64,000 bases of DNA from Spirosoma terrae (GCF_010435915.1 NZ_JAAFZH010000004.1:496001-560000), one strand, 5' to 3'; counted from the first letter of the stretch, positions 33,690 through 42,289 are shown. Numbers and translations are program-made. Notes: generated from the letters alone by a model not told the origin.

Positions 33690-36455
33690 TTATTTGGATT
33701 TATCGCCCATAACACGGGCATTCTGATTTTTCTGGGCTTGAAGGCGGGCTTGCTGGGCGAGAGTCTCCCGTTTTAGGGTCCGGTCTTTCTCCCGATTCTG
33801 GTTATCCAGCAATAGCTTTAAGCGATTGTCGTCCTGTTTGCGGGACTCCAGGTCGAGTTTGGCCTGGTCGGTCTGGGACTTCTGGTTGAACTTGTCGTAC
33901 TCCAGTGCATCGGGTGTCCCTGAGTTGTCGGTATCGCCCATGGTGGCATTGTTGCGCCCCCCGAACGTACGGATGTAGGCCTGCCGTTCTTCGGAAGCCC
34001 GGTCGAGCTGGTTTTCGTTGGACTCCCAGGTCTGCTGGTCTTTCTGGAGCTGAGCTTTCTGATCGATTTCGGCCTGCTTCTGCTCGAAGGCAGCCTGCTG
34101 GTTTTGTCGGTCTTCGTCTTCCCCCTGACGGAGTAGTTCCAGGATTCGTTCGACGGAGTTGGTCGATACCATCTCCACCCGGTCCGAAATCCGGGTTAGC
34201 ATGGTATTATTTTCGATACCCAGCTGGCGGATCGTCTCCAGAATACGGCGTTCCTCCTGGGCATCGGTAACGTACACCGATAGCTGGGCCAGCAACAGAT
34301 CCATCCGGTTGAGCCGCAAAAAGGCATTGGAAAAGTCACTGTTGGTAGCAGCGGCAACGATGTCTTCATTACGACATTCGACGTACTGGGCAAAGTCGAG
34401 GTCTTTCTTGAGCACCCGTTGTTTGTACTGGTAGAATCGGGTGAAGATGCTGGATGTCTGAACGTAGGAATTCTGGGTAGCCGTCTGAACGCCGGTAGCG
34501 GTCTCGTGAGCTTTGATGTCGGCCATCCGCTGGGGAGCCATACCCAGCTGTTCGAGCCCCATCTGTTTCATGTTCCGGGCCAGCTCGTAGCGGGCCAACA
34601 TGCGACTGGTGGCTTCCAGGTTGATAACAGCCGGCAGCTGGCCTCCCCCGTTGGCTCCCTGGAGCTGGTGAGGCCGGGTATCGACGGGAGCCACCCGGAT
34701 GGACCGGATGGATTCCATCCATTTTTCCCAGCCATCTTCCCCACCCCAGTCCTTGATGTTAGGAATGGCATTGACATCCAGCATCATAAAGGGCAGCACC
34801 TCTTCCTCGGCAATTAGCACGGCCTGGTTCATAAACAGGTTGTGACTAATCTGGAAGGGCTTGATGCGGTCGACTACCGACTGGGACTTGGCATTGCGGT
34901 TATTAAAGACCTCACCGACTACTGGCAGTTCACATTCGTAGAGAAAGCCGTCTGGTTTACCCTGAAACTCCAGGGGTTTGATATTCAGATACAGGGGTTT
35001 CTGGGTTGTAGCGGTTCCGAGTGGAGTGATCTTGATACCACCCCAGACCTCATTGATCCAGGTGTACTCGATGGTCGGACGACCGTCCCAGTCACTAGCC
35101 GGTTCTTCCCCGTAGAGGTTACCCGATACTTCCCGAATATCGGCAGGCAGCACCACCGATTCATCGACAATGACCTTTTCAAAGAGGCTCGTCTGGGGAT
35201 TGATCCAGCTGAGCTTACCCAGCTTTTTCTGGGATTTCCAGTAACCTTCCGTTACCTGGTAGAGGTTATTGATGTAGGCGCCGTAGTTGGAGATCTGATC
35301 GCTAACCTGGAAAAGCTCATCGTACCAACCAGGTCCGGTCGTCTGACTGACCTGGGGAAACATAGTCATCATCCAGGGATTGTTGGTCGGGATCCGGCTG
35401 GCATAGGGCAACCCGTCGGGCGACAGGTAGCTAATGTTATTACCGAACCAGTCTTTCGGTTTCCACCCACCCTGATACTGAGCCGGAAGCTGGCCGTGGA
35501 GCTCTTCCAGCTGCTTGCCACTCATCAGGTGGCCGTAGCGGTCGATGATGTCGGACAGTGAGAGGATAAAGGTGCGACCAACATAGTTGCCCTTTTCAAT
35601 TTCCCGGACTTCGGGAGACTTATGAAAAAACGTGTGGACTGGGTTCCAGGTCTCCTGGGTGTAGCCCGTGCCGGTCAGATAGAAATGCCGGAAGCAACGG
35701 TCGGCAGCCATTTTATCCCGGAATTCGGTCTGGAATTTTTCGTCCGTACGGTAGCGTTTCCGGTTGGCCTTCATGCGGGTGTTGGCCCACTTGGCGGCTA
35801 CATGCTGCCATTTGGTATCCATGTACCGCTGAATCTCGGGAGGTGTCATGGCCTGACGAGCCTCCTGAAGCTGCTGGTCATAGGCCTGGGCTTCCTCGGC
35901 TGAGCTGAAGTCAGACCGGTTGGGATCGAGTCCCATCTGGGCCAGCTGCCGGTCGATGTTTCGATTGACCTGCTCATGGACATAATCCTTCAGCATACGG
36001 GCCTTCTCGGCTTCTCGCTGGGAGTTGATCCAGTCTCCTTCGGCTATGGCCCGAAATGTGTCGGGGTGGCTTTCCAACTCACCGCTCAGGGTGTTGATGA
36101 TCTGGCCGGTAAAATCGAAATGTTGCAGCCGGCTGGGAAGCTCGAATTTTTTCTGAACGGCTGCCAGCAGGGATACGTATTCGTTCTGGTCAACGTCTTC
36201 GTAATGGTAGCGGATAAATTCACCGTTCCCAATCCGGTAGTTTTCCCGTAGCTGCAGGTTGTCCCAGTACTGAGCCCGTCCGACGGCTTCCAGTGCATCC
36301 AGGTTGTGGTGCTTCCAGTCCTCATTTTTCTCCGAAGCCGGTAGCATTTGTGGCGGAAAATTCCCCACCAAAGTGGGAATGCCAGACGGAATAAATGGGT
36401 GTTGAAGCAAGGTTTTAGGCGGGATAGAAAAATGATCAGGCAAGTTTACCGCCAT
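33690..36455 (-). CDS. Portal protein (crAss-like type)
   Basis: 921 residues. Near residues 70-150, ENYRIGNGEFIRYHYEDVDQ and FDFTGQIINTLSGELESHPD, followed by IAEGDWINSQREAEKARMLK, match the portal pattern of crAss-like phages ('nY.L.NG.ID', 'hy.ii.piin.L.GE...rp..f.v.a.d......k'). The core contains a long stem and wing region; about 740-910 is a Gln/Glu-rich helical barrel that may reach into the capsid. The portal is the dodecameric gate for packaging and ejection. It follows the Tad2 operon terminator and precedes the scaffold gene. Confidence 0.75.
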   Translation of the reverse strand: MAVNLPDHFSIPPKTLLQHPFIPSGIPTLVGNFPPQMLPASEKNEDWKHHNLDALEAVGRAQYWDNLQLRENYRIGNGEFIRYHYEDVDQNEYVSLLAAVQKKFELPSRLQHFDFTGQIINTLSGELESHPDTFRAIAEGDWINSQREAEKARMLKDYVHEQVNRNIDRQLAQMGLDPNRSDFSSAEEAQAYDQQLQEARQAMTPPEIQRYMDTKWQHVAAKWANTRMKANRKRYRTDEKFQTEFRDKMAADRCFRHFYLTGTGYTQETWNPVHTFFHKSPEVREIEKGNYVGRTFILSLSDIIDRYGHLMSGKQLEELHGQLPAQYQGGWKPKDWFGNNISYLSPDGLPYASRIPTNNPWMMTMFPQVSQTTGPGWYDELFQVSDQISNYGAYINNLYQVTEGYWKSQKKLGKLSWINPQTSLFEKVIVDESVVLPADIREVSGNLYGEEPASDWDGRPTIEYTWINEVWGGIKITPLGTATTQKPLYLNIKPLEFQGKPDGFLYECELPVVGEVFNNRNAKSQSVVDRIKPFQISHNLFMNQAVLIAEEEVLPFMMLDVNAIPNIKDWGGEDGWEKWMESIRSIRVAPVDTRPHQLQGANGGGQLPAVINLEATSRMLARYELARNMKQMGLEQLGMAPQRMADIKAHETATGVQTATQNSYVQTSSIFTRFYQYKQRVLKKDLDFAQYVECRNEDIVAAATNSDFSNAFLRLNRMDLLLAQLSVYVTDAQEERRILETIRQLGIENNTMLTRISDRVEMVSTNSVERILELLRQGEDEDRQNQQAAFEQKQAEIDQKAQLQKDQQTWESNENQLDRASEERQAYIRTFGGRNNATMGDTDNSGTPDALEYDKFNQKSQTDQAKLDLESRKQDDNRLKLLLDNQNREKDRTLKRETLAQQARLQAQKNQNARVMGDKSK

Positions 36456-36473
36456 TGACCCGGCTTAAAAACA

Positions 36474-36518
36474 AAGTACCCGTTGGACGGTAGTAGATCT
36501 ACCATCTAACGGGTACTT
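36474..36518 (-). terminator. Intrinsic terminator between Tad2 and portal genes
   Basis: AAGTACCCGTT (36474-36484) pairs with AACGGGTACTT (36508-36518), with an inner GGTAG/CTACC stem. Read on the minus strand it is followed by TGTTTTT, so it ends transcripts of the tad2 gene chain before the portal gene. Confidence 0.7.
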
Positions 36519-36542
36519 GACTGTTTTCAGAAATTTATCCGG

Positions 36543-36854
36543 TTATTCCAGAATTTGCCAGTCCTCAGCCAGCATGTCGGTTTGAGAAGCCAGCCAACCG
36601 ATGACGGTGGCACCCGTGGCCGAGTACATATTTAGGTGAGGTAAGCGCGTGGCACTGCCGTCGGCCCCTCGGTTGTAGAGGCTTGTAGATACCCCTTCAA
36701 TTTTGTCTTCGAGTTGGTGGAGGAATTCGCCATTCTGGGCATCCCAGACGGAGGATCCTTTTTCCAGGAAAACAAACATACGTTTCCCATTCCAACCCGC
36801 CCGGGCAATGCGGGCACCTTGTTTTGCGGCCTCCAGGGCCTTTCCAAAATTCAT
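36543..36854 (-). CDS. tad2: Thoeris anti-defence protein Tad2 (DUF2829)
   Basis: 103 residues, a full-length DUF2829 domain: NFGKALEAAKQGARIARAGW (2-21), NGKRMFVFLEKG (22-33), then LPHLNMYSATGATVIGWLAS and SQTDMLAEDWQI near the C-terminus. The GW-NGK and WLASQTDMLAEDW signatures are diagnostic. Characterised Tad2 proteins are tetramers that sequester the cyclic ADP-ribose signal made by Thoeris TIR proteins, so the Thoeris effector is not activated. The start overlaps the upstream 47-residue gene (ATGA). It is the last of a chain of tiny genes and is followed by a strong terminator. Confidence 0.85.
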   Translation of the reverse strand: MNFGKALEAAKQGARIARAGWNGKRMFVFLEKGSSVWDAQNGEFLHQLEDKIEGVSTSLYNRGADGSATRLPHLNMYSATGATVIGWLASQTDMLAEDWQILE

Positions 36855-36994
36855 AGGATCTCCTCTAGGATTGAATCGATTTGAGCGTCGAGTTTATAGG
36901 CGACGGTCGTGCCGGGCGTAATGGCCCGTTTGGCCAGGATTAATAAACGGAGCTTGAGATAAGCCTTGTACTTTTTCAGAAAAGTAGTAACCAT
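36851..36994 (-). CDS. Tiny gene (47 residues) coupled to tad2
   Basis: 47 residues, basic helical N-terminus (VTTFLKKYKAYLKLRLLILA) and acidic C-terminus (IDSILEEIL). The stop overlaps the tad2 start as ATGA and the 5' end overlaps the 36-residue gene by 19 bp. The overlap chain is the main evidence that it is translated. Function unknown; an accessory to Tad2 or a second anti-defence peptide is possible. Confidence 0.5.
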   Translation of the reverse strand: MVTTFLKKYKAYLKLRLLILAKRAITPGTTVAYKLDAQIDSILEEIL

Positions 36995-37086
36995 GACAGG
37001 GTTTCGATGTAAAAGGTCAACAAGTGGATGTAGGCTTGGAGCGCCACCGGGTGGCGGTATATCCAGCTACGAAGCCGGCTGATCAT
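36976..37086 (-). CDS. Tiny membrane-like peptide (36 residues)
   Basis: MISRLRSWIYRHPVALQAYI begins a 36-residue peptide ending in a hydrophobic stretch (LLTFYIETLSWLLLF). Its ATG overlaps the preceding stop (ATGA at 37083-37086), continuing the chain that leads to tad2. Small size lowers confidence. Confidence 0.4.
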   Translation of the reverse strand: MISRLRSWIYRHPVALQAYIHLLTFYIETLSWLLLF

Positions 37087-37184
37087 ACGATAGGGGCTGG
37101 AATGAGTTTCTTCAACTGGCCCCACCCCCATTTACAGAACCTGTAGAGTAAGGGGGAAAGCCGTTGGCGGTGACACATGGGCAT
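37083..37184 (-). CDS. Tiny basic peptide (33 residues)
   Basis: 33 residues, arginine/lysine- and aromatic-rich (SPLLYRFCKWGWGQLKKLIP). It starts 1 bp after the stop of the 244-residue gene and overlaps the next tiny gene by ATGA. A second ATG lies two codons later. First of three coupled micro-ORFs before tad2. Confidence 0.4.
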   Translation of the reverse strand: MPMCHRQRLSPLLYRFCKWGWGQLKKLIPAPIV

Positions 37185-37185
37185 G

Positions 37186-37920
37186 TTATCCGAAGAGATC
37201 GTCGTCCCCTACTGCTGACTGGACAGTGGGATCGACTGGTGGACCGGCTTGTGGACTCAGTTGCTGGCCCTCAGCTGCGGTAGTCTGGCTATCGGCTGGG
37301 GTAGCTGGAGCTGCCGAAGCGTTTGTCTTTTTAGCCGACTTACTGGCTGATTTAGTAGAAGGCTTGGGGGCAACTGTGACGGGTACCAAAAAATCATCCG
37401 GTTTGGTATCGGCTGGTAATTCCGTCTGGGGTTGACTGTCGGGCAAAGACACTGCAGCCGGGTCAGCTGGAGGGACCAGTGTACTAACAGGCTCCGGGGC
37501 TGGGGTCCCCTGTTTGAATAGATCCAACACAGTATCAATGGCGGGGCGCTCCGTCTCTACCGGTATGGGTATATACGTCGATGCTGTATGGCCTGTTTCC
37601 TGTATACCTGCCTCGGGTAAAGTGCCGGTTGGGGCGGGCACGTACTGATCGTGAAATTCATCGGCCGTCTTAACCAGGTAGAATCCATCGGGATCCAGGA
37701 TGACAAAGTCACCCAGCCGTAAAGCCGTTAACCCGGCTGGTGTTTTAACGACGGGTCCCAGTTCGGCATAAAACGGTACGTATTCATGACGGTAGGCAAT
37801 CCGAAATACATTGCCGGTTTTGCGGTCGATGTGACCCCATTGAAGAAATTCAGGTAAGGTGTCCTCTCCCTGGTACTGGTAGGCATCTACGTACCGGGGT
37901 TTTTGAAGATAACTGAGCAT
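37186..37920 (-). CDS. Phage protein with N-terminal PGDY-like domain
   Basis: 244 residues. Residues 1-92 form a compact domain with VDAYQYQGEDTLPEFLQWG, then GLTALRLGDFVILDPDGFYL and a closing VKTADEFHDQYVP. The 'l..GDfVi.d..G.yl.....F...Y' pattern is the small PGDYG-type phage domain found in many virus genomes and of unknown function. The C-terminal 150 residues are Pro/Ala/Thr/Lys-rich and disordered, ending in an acidic DDDLFG. It follows the frameshift gene pair by 8 bp. Confidence 0.6.
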   Translation of the reverse strand: MLSYLQKPRYVDAYQYQGEDTLPEFLQWGHIDRKTGNVFRIAYRHEYVPFYAELGPVVKTPAGLTALRLGDFVILDPDGFYLVKTADEFHDQYVPAPTGTLPEAGIQETGHTASTYIPIPVETERPAIDTVLDLFKQGTPAPEPVSTLVPPADPAAVSLPDSQPQTELPADTKPDDFLVPVTVAPKPSTKSASKSAKKTNASAAPATPADSQTTAAEGQQLSPQAGPPVDPTVQSAVGDDDLFG

Positions 37921-37928
37921 AAGGGTTA

Positions 37929-38467
37929 CTACATTACAGAATGATCAATCGGAAACACACCGGCCGATGACAGGTATGAATAATCAAATAGGGAATCGAA
38001 GCGGCCTGAATCCTTTCTGCCTGCGTAAAGCATACTCATGTAACTGTGTTTAGGCTTTTCAAGTAACAGGGTTCGGGTAGGATCTCTTAAACCAGGGTGG
38101 GTCCAGGCATTACATTGCTGTTTTAAAAACCAGTCACAAAATGATTCCGGTGGTTGTTTCTGGTAGTCCCTGGATTTTTCCAGTTTTTGGAGTAATCCTC
38201 TGGCTACTGCTGTTTCGTCCGGTTTAGTAGGAGCCGGACTGGGGGTCCAACCCCCGTCTAAAAAGGGCGTATTTTAATCGTTATCTGACTGAGTCGATCT
38301 TCAAACACCTCCGGGATGGCACGGGCTATTTTAGTTTTGGCTCCATCTTCACTAATCGACAGGATTTCTGTGATGGGTACAACCACTTCTGGTTTAACGC
38401 CGGCTTTGCGTTCATCGGCAGTTGGGTAAAAGATGGCTACACCCTGGAATAATTGTTCGTTGTTCAC
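37929..38467 (-). CDS. Candidate -1 frameshift fusion protein (179 residues)
   Basis: The zero frame (38467-38258, GTG start) encodes 69 residues ending IKIRPF and TAG. The overlapping -1 frame (38261-37929) encodes 110 further residues (LDGGWTPSPAPTKPD...FPIDHSVM) with protein-like composition but no ATG, GTG or TTG before its last third. The two frames meet at CCCTTTT, phased C CCT TTT, directly before the stop and 5 bases before a GC-rich hairpin. This is the canonical layout for programmed -1 frameshifting, so a 69-residue product and a 179-residue fusion are predicted. The gene lies between TerL and the PGDY gene. No family recognised for either half. Confidence 0.6.
38237..38267 (-). 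promoter_or_regulatory. Programmed -1 frameshift signal: slippery CCCTTTT plus hairpin
   Basis: Minus strand: CCCTTTT at 38267-38261 in X_XXY_YYZ phase with the zero frame, TAG stop at 38260-38258, then a hairpin GGGGGT-TGG-ACCCCC starting 5 bases after the heptamer and extended by an outer GAC/GTC pairing (to 38237). A second inverted pair GTCCGG/CCGGAC follows and could add structure. Confidence 0.6.
38258..38467 (-). CDS. Zero-frame product of the frameshift pair (69 residues)
   Basis: 69 residues from a GTG start at 38467: MNNEQLFQGVAIFYPTADER, then PEVVVPITEILSISEDG and RAIPEVFEDRLSQITIKIRP. A single small beta domain. Without frameshifting this is the complete product. The GTG start is the first in the frame after the upstream gene. 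Function unknown. Confidence 0.6.
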   Translation of the reverse strand: MNNEQLFQGVAIFYPTADERKAGVKPEVVVPITEILSISEDGAKTKIARAIPEVFEDRLSQITIKIRPF

Positions 38468-38502
38468 GGTAAAAAATTGGTTTTAAGGTTACTACAACGT
38501 GT

Positions 38503-38991
38503 TTATTTAGATAGGATAGAGAAGTCGAACAGCTCATCGAACGCCTTCGAATACTGATTCCAGTCCTCGGGGCTCATTTTCATACCCAGGGGTTTGACCT
38601 CATTAGGCAGGGCATCCCGCTCGGGGTTAAAGTTTTCGGTTAGTTTTCGACGGAACCAGTTGATGGTCAGCGTGTCGGAATAAGACTTCCACTTTTGAAG
38701 AGTGGTTAATCGGTTGACAACAAACAGTTCCTGGTTAAATCGGAGGATACCTTTATTGTGGTTTTCCGGTGAAATCTGGTTGATCCGGGCTGGAATGGCC
38801 TGTAGCTCGGAATCAAAGTACTCCATCTGGTTGACGTAGTTGATTAACTCTTCAACCGAGCTGAAGTAAACCGGAATGTGACTCTCGTCGATGAGGGCTT
38901 CATTCAGGCTCTCTTCCGTAATCTGGTCAACCAGAGCATTGAGTTCGGGGGTGTCTAAATCGGCTTGTGAAAAATTGGTACGGGCATCCAT
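38503..38991 (-). CDS. Hypothetical protein downstream of terL
   Basis: 162 residues, acidic, mostly helical, no membrane segment. Includes YFSSVEELINYVNQMEYFDS and LTINWFRRKLTENFNPERDA. No recognised motif. It lies 42 bp after terL and 35 bp before the frameshift pair. Packaging accessory or head protein is possible from position only. Confidence 0.5.
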   Translation of the reverse strand: MDARTNFSQADLDTPELNALVDQITEESLNEALIDESHIPVYFSSVEELINYVNQMEYFDSELQAIPARINQISPENHNKGILRFNQELFVVNRLTTLQKWKSYSDTLTINWFRRKLTENFNPERDALPNEVKPLGMKMSPEDWNQYSKAFDELFDFSILSK

Positions 38992-39033
38992 GCTATAGGT
39001 GGGATGAAAAAGAGTAAGAAGTATGTAAGGATC

Positions 39034-41181
39034 CTACCGGCGTCTGAAGCCGAAGGGAGACTTCCGAGAGGAGCTGGTTTTCCCGGATCCTGCTTGTCCG
39101 AGGCTCTTCTGGGGATCGAGGCCCATCCAGGCATTGGAAGGCGTTCGCTTTTGTTCCGTCACCGGTTTAGGTTCCGGTTTGAGGATGGCCATCGGGAAAT
39201 ACTTGTTGAGGTATTTCATGTAAGCCAGGGCGTGACCGTTACCAACGGCCCGGTCGTAGTTGCCCTTAATATTGGAGGGGTCGATGGCCAGGTACTCATC
39301 GATCAGTACCGGGTCCAGCCAGCGGGTATAACCGTAAATGATATTCTCACTGGTAACGTTACCCGAGGCATCCGTGATCTTATCGACCCGGAGTACCTCC
39401 CCGGCATATTCCACTGAAGCCCCCAGCCAGTAGGCAATGTTTCTTTCCGTAGGGGCTAATCCGTACGAAGAAGCCGCTTTCGATTTGGGATTAATAGTTT
39501 GCTGGAGGCTCCAGGTTTCCACCAGGAATTTCTCAGCTTCCTGCCGCTCGTCGAAAAAGTTGAGGACCATGTCATTACTGACCTCGTGGAGCATCTTCCC
39601 TCCATACAGAATTAGAATCTTCCGGATGGTGTGGAAAAAAATATTAGTGGACCCTCCCGGACGAGCAACGTAACTAAGTACCATCGTATCCTGGAAGGGA
39701 TCACTAATATCCTCATACCGACGGCGGTAGAGATAAAAGGCACCTAGTGAGGGAGACGTACTGGTCGAAGCGGTGTTGTACGGGTCAAGCCCTCCCGCAT
39801 GCAGATAATAGGCATCCTTATGGCGAGGCTCCTCATACATGATGATTGCCGCATCCAGTTTATCCGATTTCTGGGTAGGATAGTTAGCAATAGGTACCTT
39901 GTTGGATAACTTCCATCCCACATCACCTGCCTTTTCGTCTCCAATGTAAAACAGATCGACGGCCCGTCCCTGGGGGTTTTCACGTAGCCAGTCCCGGTGT
40001 TTAGTCATTCCTTCTTTATACTCTTCGAAGGGATTGGCCGAACTGGTGAGAAACATCTGGTCGATGGTCCGGGGTGCAAACATCTGGGCATTGTTACTGG
40101 ATTTTTTGTCATCCGATTTCTCAGCTTTGGCAAACTCTTCATCCAGTACCCGGTTTGCTTTTTCAAAATCGGTTTCCTCCATGGGGAAGTTGCCCAGCTC
40201 ACCCCCCGGGTTATAATCCAGTAACCCCTTTTTGACCAGGTATTCCCCTAGTGTGGTAATTTGTTTAAGATCCTGTCGATACCAGCCCCCCACAAAAAGC
40301 CCAGTCTTCTTACCATCATTGGTATACGTCCGTATATTGTTGGCTTCGGGATTAAGGTAAAAGGATTTTGCATCCTGAGACTTTTCAACGTTACCACCGG
40401 TGAAGGCCATAAACGGAGCACTACGTAACCCATACTTTCCTTTCAGAGCCGGTATGATGGCATCGTGTGCCGAAATAAAAGGGGCCTTGGCAATTTCATC
40501 AAAAAAATACCAGGTCGTTGATTTACCTGCCCCAACTTGGTCATTATTTCCCTCTTCGGTCAGGTAGAGGAATATACGACTCCAGATCTGTTCGGTATTG
40601 TCCTTTTGCTTGAGGCCGAATTTCACTTCGGTCTTTGCCCAGGTCTTATCAATGGAGGGCATGTAAAAGATGTCCTCGAATACCCGACCATCTGAATCCG
40701 GGGTCAGGCTGTAATTCATGCCTACGTTGAGCTTTTTGGTAAAAGTCTCTTTGTCGGCTTTGATCGAAAACAGTCCTACTATCTCCGAGTTCCGAATCAG
40801 CTTGAGCTGCCGGCAGCACATGGATACCATGTTGTCTGTTTTGCCGATTTGCCGGGCACCTCCAACACAAAATATCTCTTTGGCTAATCGGGCCAGGTCA
40901 TATTCAGTGTGTATGATCCAGTCGTTGTCCCGCAAATTGGGACGCATAGCTAGTCGGGGTCGTCGCTCGTCATCGGTATCGACCATGAGCAAGTGGTGAC
41001 ACAAATGGTAATAGAGGGAACCAACCAGTGGCACCCCATTAATATTTACCCCAATGAGGCATTTTTCGGTTTCAGCCTCTTCGAAAGCCTGCCGGTCAGG
41101 ATGCCCATCCGGAGGAATATCCCCCGGTTTCATGTTTATATAAAGCTCGGGGGAATGAATATTAAATATGTCACTTTCCAT
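39034..41181 (-). CDS. terL: Terminase large subunit
   Basis: 715 residues. ATPase domain: Walker A-like GGARQIGKT (about 107-117), and Walker B with catalytic Glu in TTWYFFDEIAKA (about 221-232). Nuclease domain: HAGGLDPYN (about 465) supplies an acidic residue, and YDRAVGNGHALAYMKYLNKY near the C-terminus another, as in RNase H-like terminase nucleases. It translocates DNA into the procapsid and cuts it. The C-terminus is basic (SSRKSPFGFRRR). The ATG overlaps the preceding stop by 1 bp, and the preceding gene is in the small-subunit position. Confidence 0.85.
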   Translation of the reverse strand: MESDIFNIHSPELYINMKPGDIPPDGHPDRQAFEEAETEKCLIGVNINGVPLVGSLYYHLCHHLLMVDTDDERRPRLAMRPNLRDNDWIIHTEYDLARLAKEIFCVGGARQIGKTDNMVSMCCRQLKLIRNSEIVGLFSIKADKETFTKKLNVGMNYSLTPDSDGRVFEDIFYMPSIDKTWAKTEVKFGLKQKDNTEQIWSRIFLYLTEEGNNDQVGAGKSTTWYFFDEIAKAPFISAHDAIIPALKGKYGLRSAPFMAFTGGNVEKSQDAKSFYLNPEANNIRTYTNDGKKTGLFVGGWYRQDLKQITTLGEYLVKKGLLDYNPGGELGNFPMEETDFEKANRVLDEEFAKAEKSDDKKSSNNAQMFAPRTIDQMFLTSSANPFEEYKEGMTKHRDWLRENPQGRAVDLFYIGDEKAGDVGWKLSNKVPIANYPTQKSDKLDAAIIMYEEPRHKDAYYLHAGGLDPYNTASTSTSPSLGAFYLYRRRYEDISDPFQDTMVLSYVARPGGSTNIFFHTIRKILILYGGKMLHEVSNDMVLNFFDERQEAEKFLVETWSLQQTINPKSKAASSYGLAPTERNIAYWLGASVEYAGEVLRVDKITDASGNVTSENIIYGYTRWLDPVLIDEYLAIDPSNIKGNYDRAVGNGHALAYMKYLNKYFPMAILKPEPKPVTEQKRTPSNAWMGLDPQKSLGQAGSGKTSSSRKSPFGFRRR

Positions 41182-41525
41182 TAGGCCGAAGAGGAATCTG
41201 AATTAAGCAGCAACCGTTCGACACGGGATGGGAGTTGTCCTTGCCCTCCACGAATTTCAACCACATCAGCAGCACCTTTCCGCATTTCTTCCAATTGGGG
41301 AAGCAGCTTGGTCAATTGCTCCATAGCTTTGATGTTGGCAGCAAATTGAGCCTCAATTGTGGCAATGATCGTTGGAATAGATCCCCCATTCGCTGTGGTT
41401 TTATAGGCCATTCGATCCTCCAGTTCGTGGACAGGTCTAGCTTCCAGAAATTGGATGTATTCATCCACTTTCTTTTCCAGGTATTCCAGCTCGGGCAGTG
41501 TGTAGGTGTGTTTTGCCTTAGCCAT
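41181..41525 (-). CDS. Terminase small subunit candidate
   Basis: 114 residues, helical: LPELEYLEKKVDEYIQFLEA, then AQFAANIKAMEQLTKLLPQL and a Gly-rich C-terminus (EIRGGQGQLPSR). Located immediately before terL with a 1-bp overlap, the usual site of the small subunit that recognises the packaging sequence. No helix-turn-helix is obvious, so the call rests on position, size and coiled-coil character. Confidence 0.45.
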   Translation of the reverse strand: MAKAKHTYTLPELEYLEKKVDEYIQFLEARPVHELEDRMAYKTTANGGSIPTIIATIEAQFAANIKAMEQLTKLLPQLEEMRKGAADVVEIRGGQGQLPSRVERLLLNSDSSSA

Positions 41526-41536
41526 AACCGAGGAGC

Positions 41537-41854
41537 CTAGTAGTTAGTCGTCTCCGGGAAGAGATCGGAATAGGTCTTTTCCATCGAAGGGCGGGGCACT
41601 TGTGGTGATTCGCCTGGCAATCCGAATAGCTGGACCAGAATATGATCAGCCGCTTGCCGGCGGGTTTTATCCTGCCCTTTTCGAAAGGCGGTCCCACACA
41701 TGACCCGTTTAAGGCCCATTGTTGTCTGGGGCAGTCGAGAGGTGTAAATCATTAGACCGAATTCATCCATCCAGGCATCTTTATCCTCCAGATAGGTAAA
41801 TCCAAAGGCCTGGAGGAGCTCCGTGGTTAAGGGAACATCGTGTAGGTTTTCCAT
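41537..41854 (-). CDS. Hypothetical protein upstream of the packaging genes
   Basis: 105 residues. N-terminal part LTTELLQAFGFTYLEDKDAW with DEFGLMIYTS resembles the short 'gF....d.w' beta-hairpin phage proteins of about 100 residues. The C-terminal half is basic. No function known. It is 11 bp from the small-terminase candidate. Confidence 0.5.
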   Translation of the reverse strand: MENLHDVPLTTELLQAFGFTYLEDKDAWMDEFGLMIYTSRLPQTTMGLKRVMCGTAFRKGQDKTRRQAADHILVQLFGLPGESPQVPRPSMEKTYSDLFPETTNY

Positions 41855-41881
41855 CTGAAAACTGTCGGGGTGAAGGGTGTA

Positions 41882-42289
41882 TCATCCGGCAAAAGCCTCC
41901 CATTTAAGGGGCTGACTGTTACCGGGGTTATTTTGGTTGTAGTAGCTCAGTCCGCACATGTTGTCGGTACGGAACGAGAGGACTTTGTAATCAATGTCAC
42001 AGGAACAGATGCTGCAATGCAGATCCTGATCGGATCGATTGGTGAAATAATGCCCCCCAAACAAAGCATCAAATTCAGGTGATGTCTTGGCATTTAGGGA
42101 GTTAAACGGGCATCCCTGACATAAGGCCATTCGCCGGTCGGCTTCGGCCGCTTTTTGGGGATCCAGTTCACCGGCCGTCTGGAGAGCTTTGTTCCAGCGG
42201 GCCTCTAGTACGTTGTCAATGTTTTTGGCTCCCTGAGCATAGTAGTGAGCCATTTCGGCAAAATAAGACCGGGGTTTTGTCGGGTCCAT
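41882..42289 (-). CDS. Zinc-cluster phage protein
   Basis: 135 residues with a likely four-cysteine metal site: CQGCPFNS (about residue 58) and CSICSCDIDYK (about 92), plus a further Cys near 112. The spacing suggests one or two zinc ions. Similar small zinc-binding proteins lie near the packaging genes of several Bacteroidota phages. A hairpin (42311-42339) precedes its start. Role unknown; nucleic-acid binding is a reasonable guess. Confidence 0.55.
   Translation of the reverse strand: MDPTKPRSYFAEMAHYYAQGAKNIDNVLEARWNKALQTAGELDPQKAAEADRRMALCQGCPFNSLNAKTSPEFDALFGGHYFTNRSDQDLHCSICSCDIDYKVLSFRTDNMCGLSYYNQNNPGNSQPLKWEAFAG

Noticed and set aside
34842..35561. A 239-codon rightward open frame inside the portal gene, with others of 140-180 codons inside the capsid, muzzle, TerL and ring genes
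   Set aside because: They are antisense to well-supported genes; their composition is what the complementary strand of GC-rich coding sequence produces, and none has a recognisable motif.
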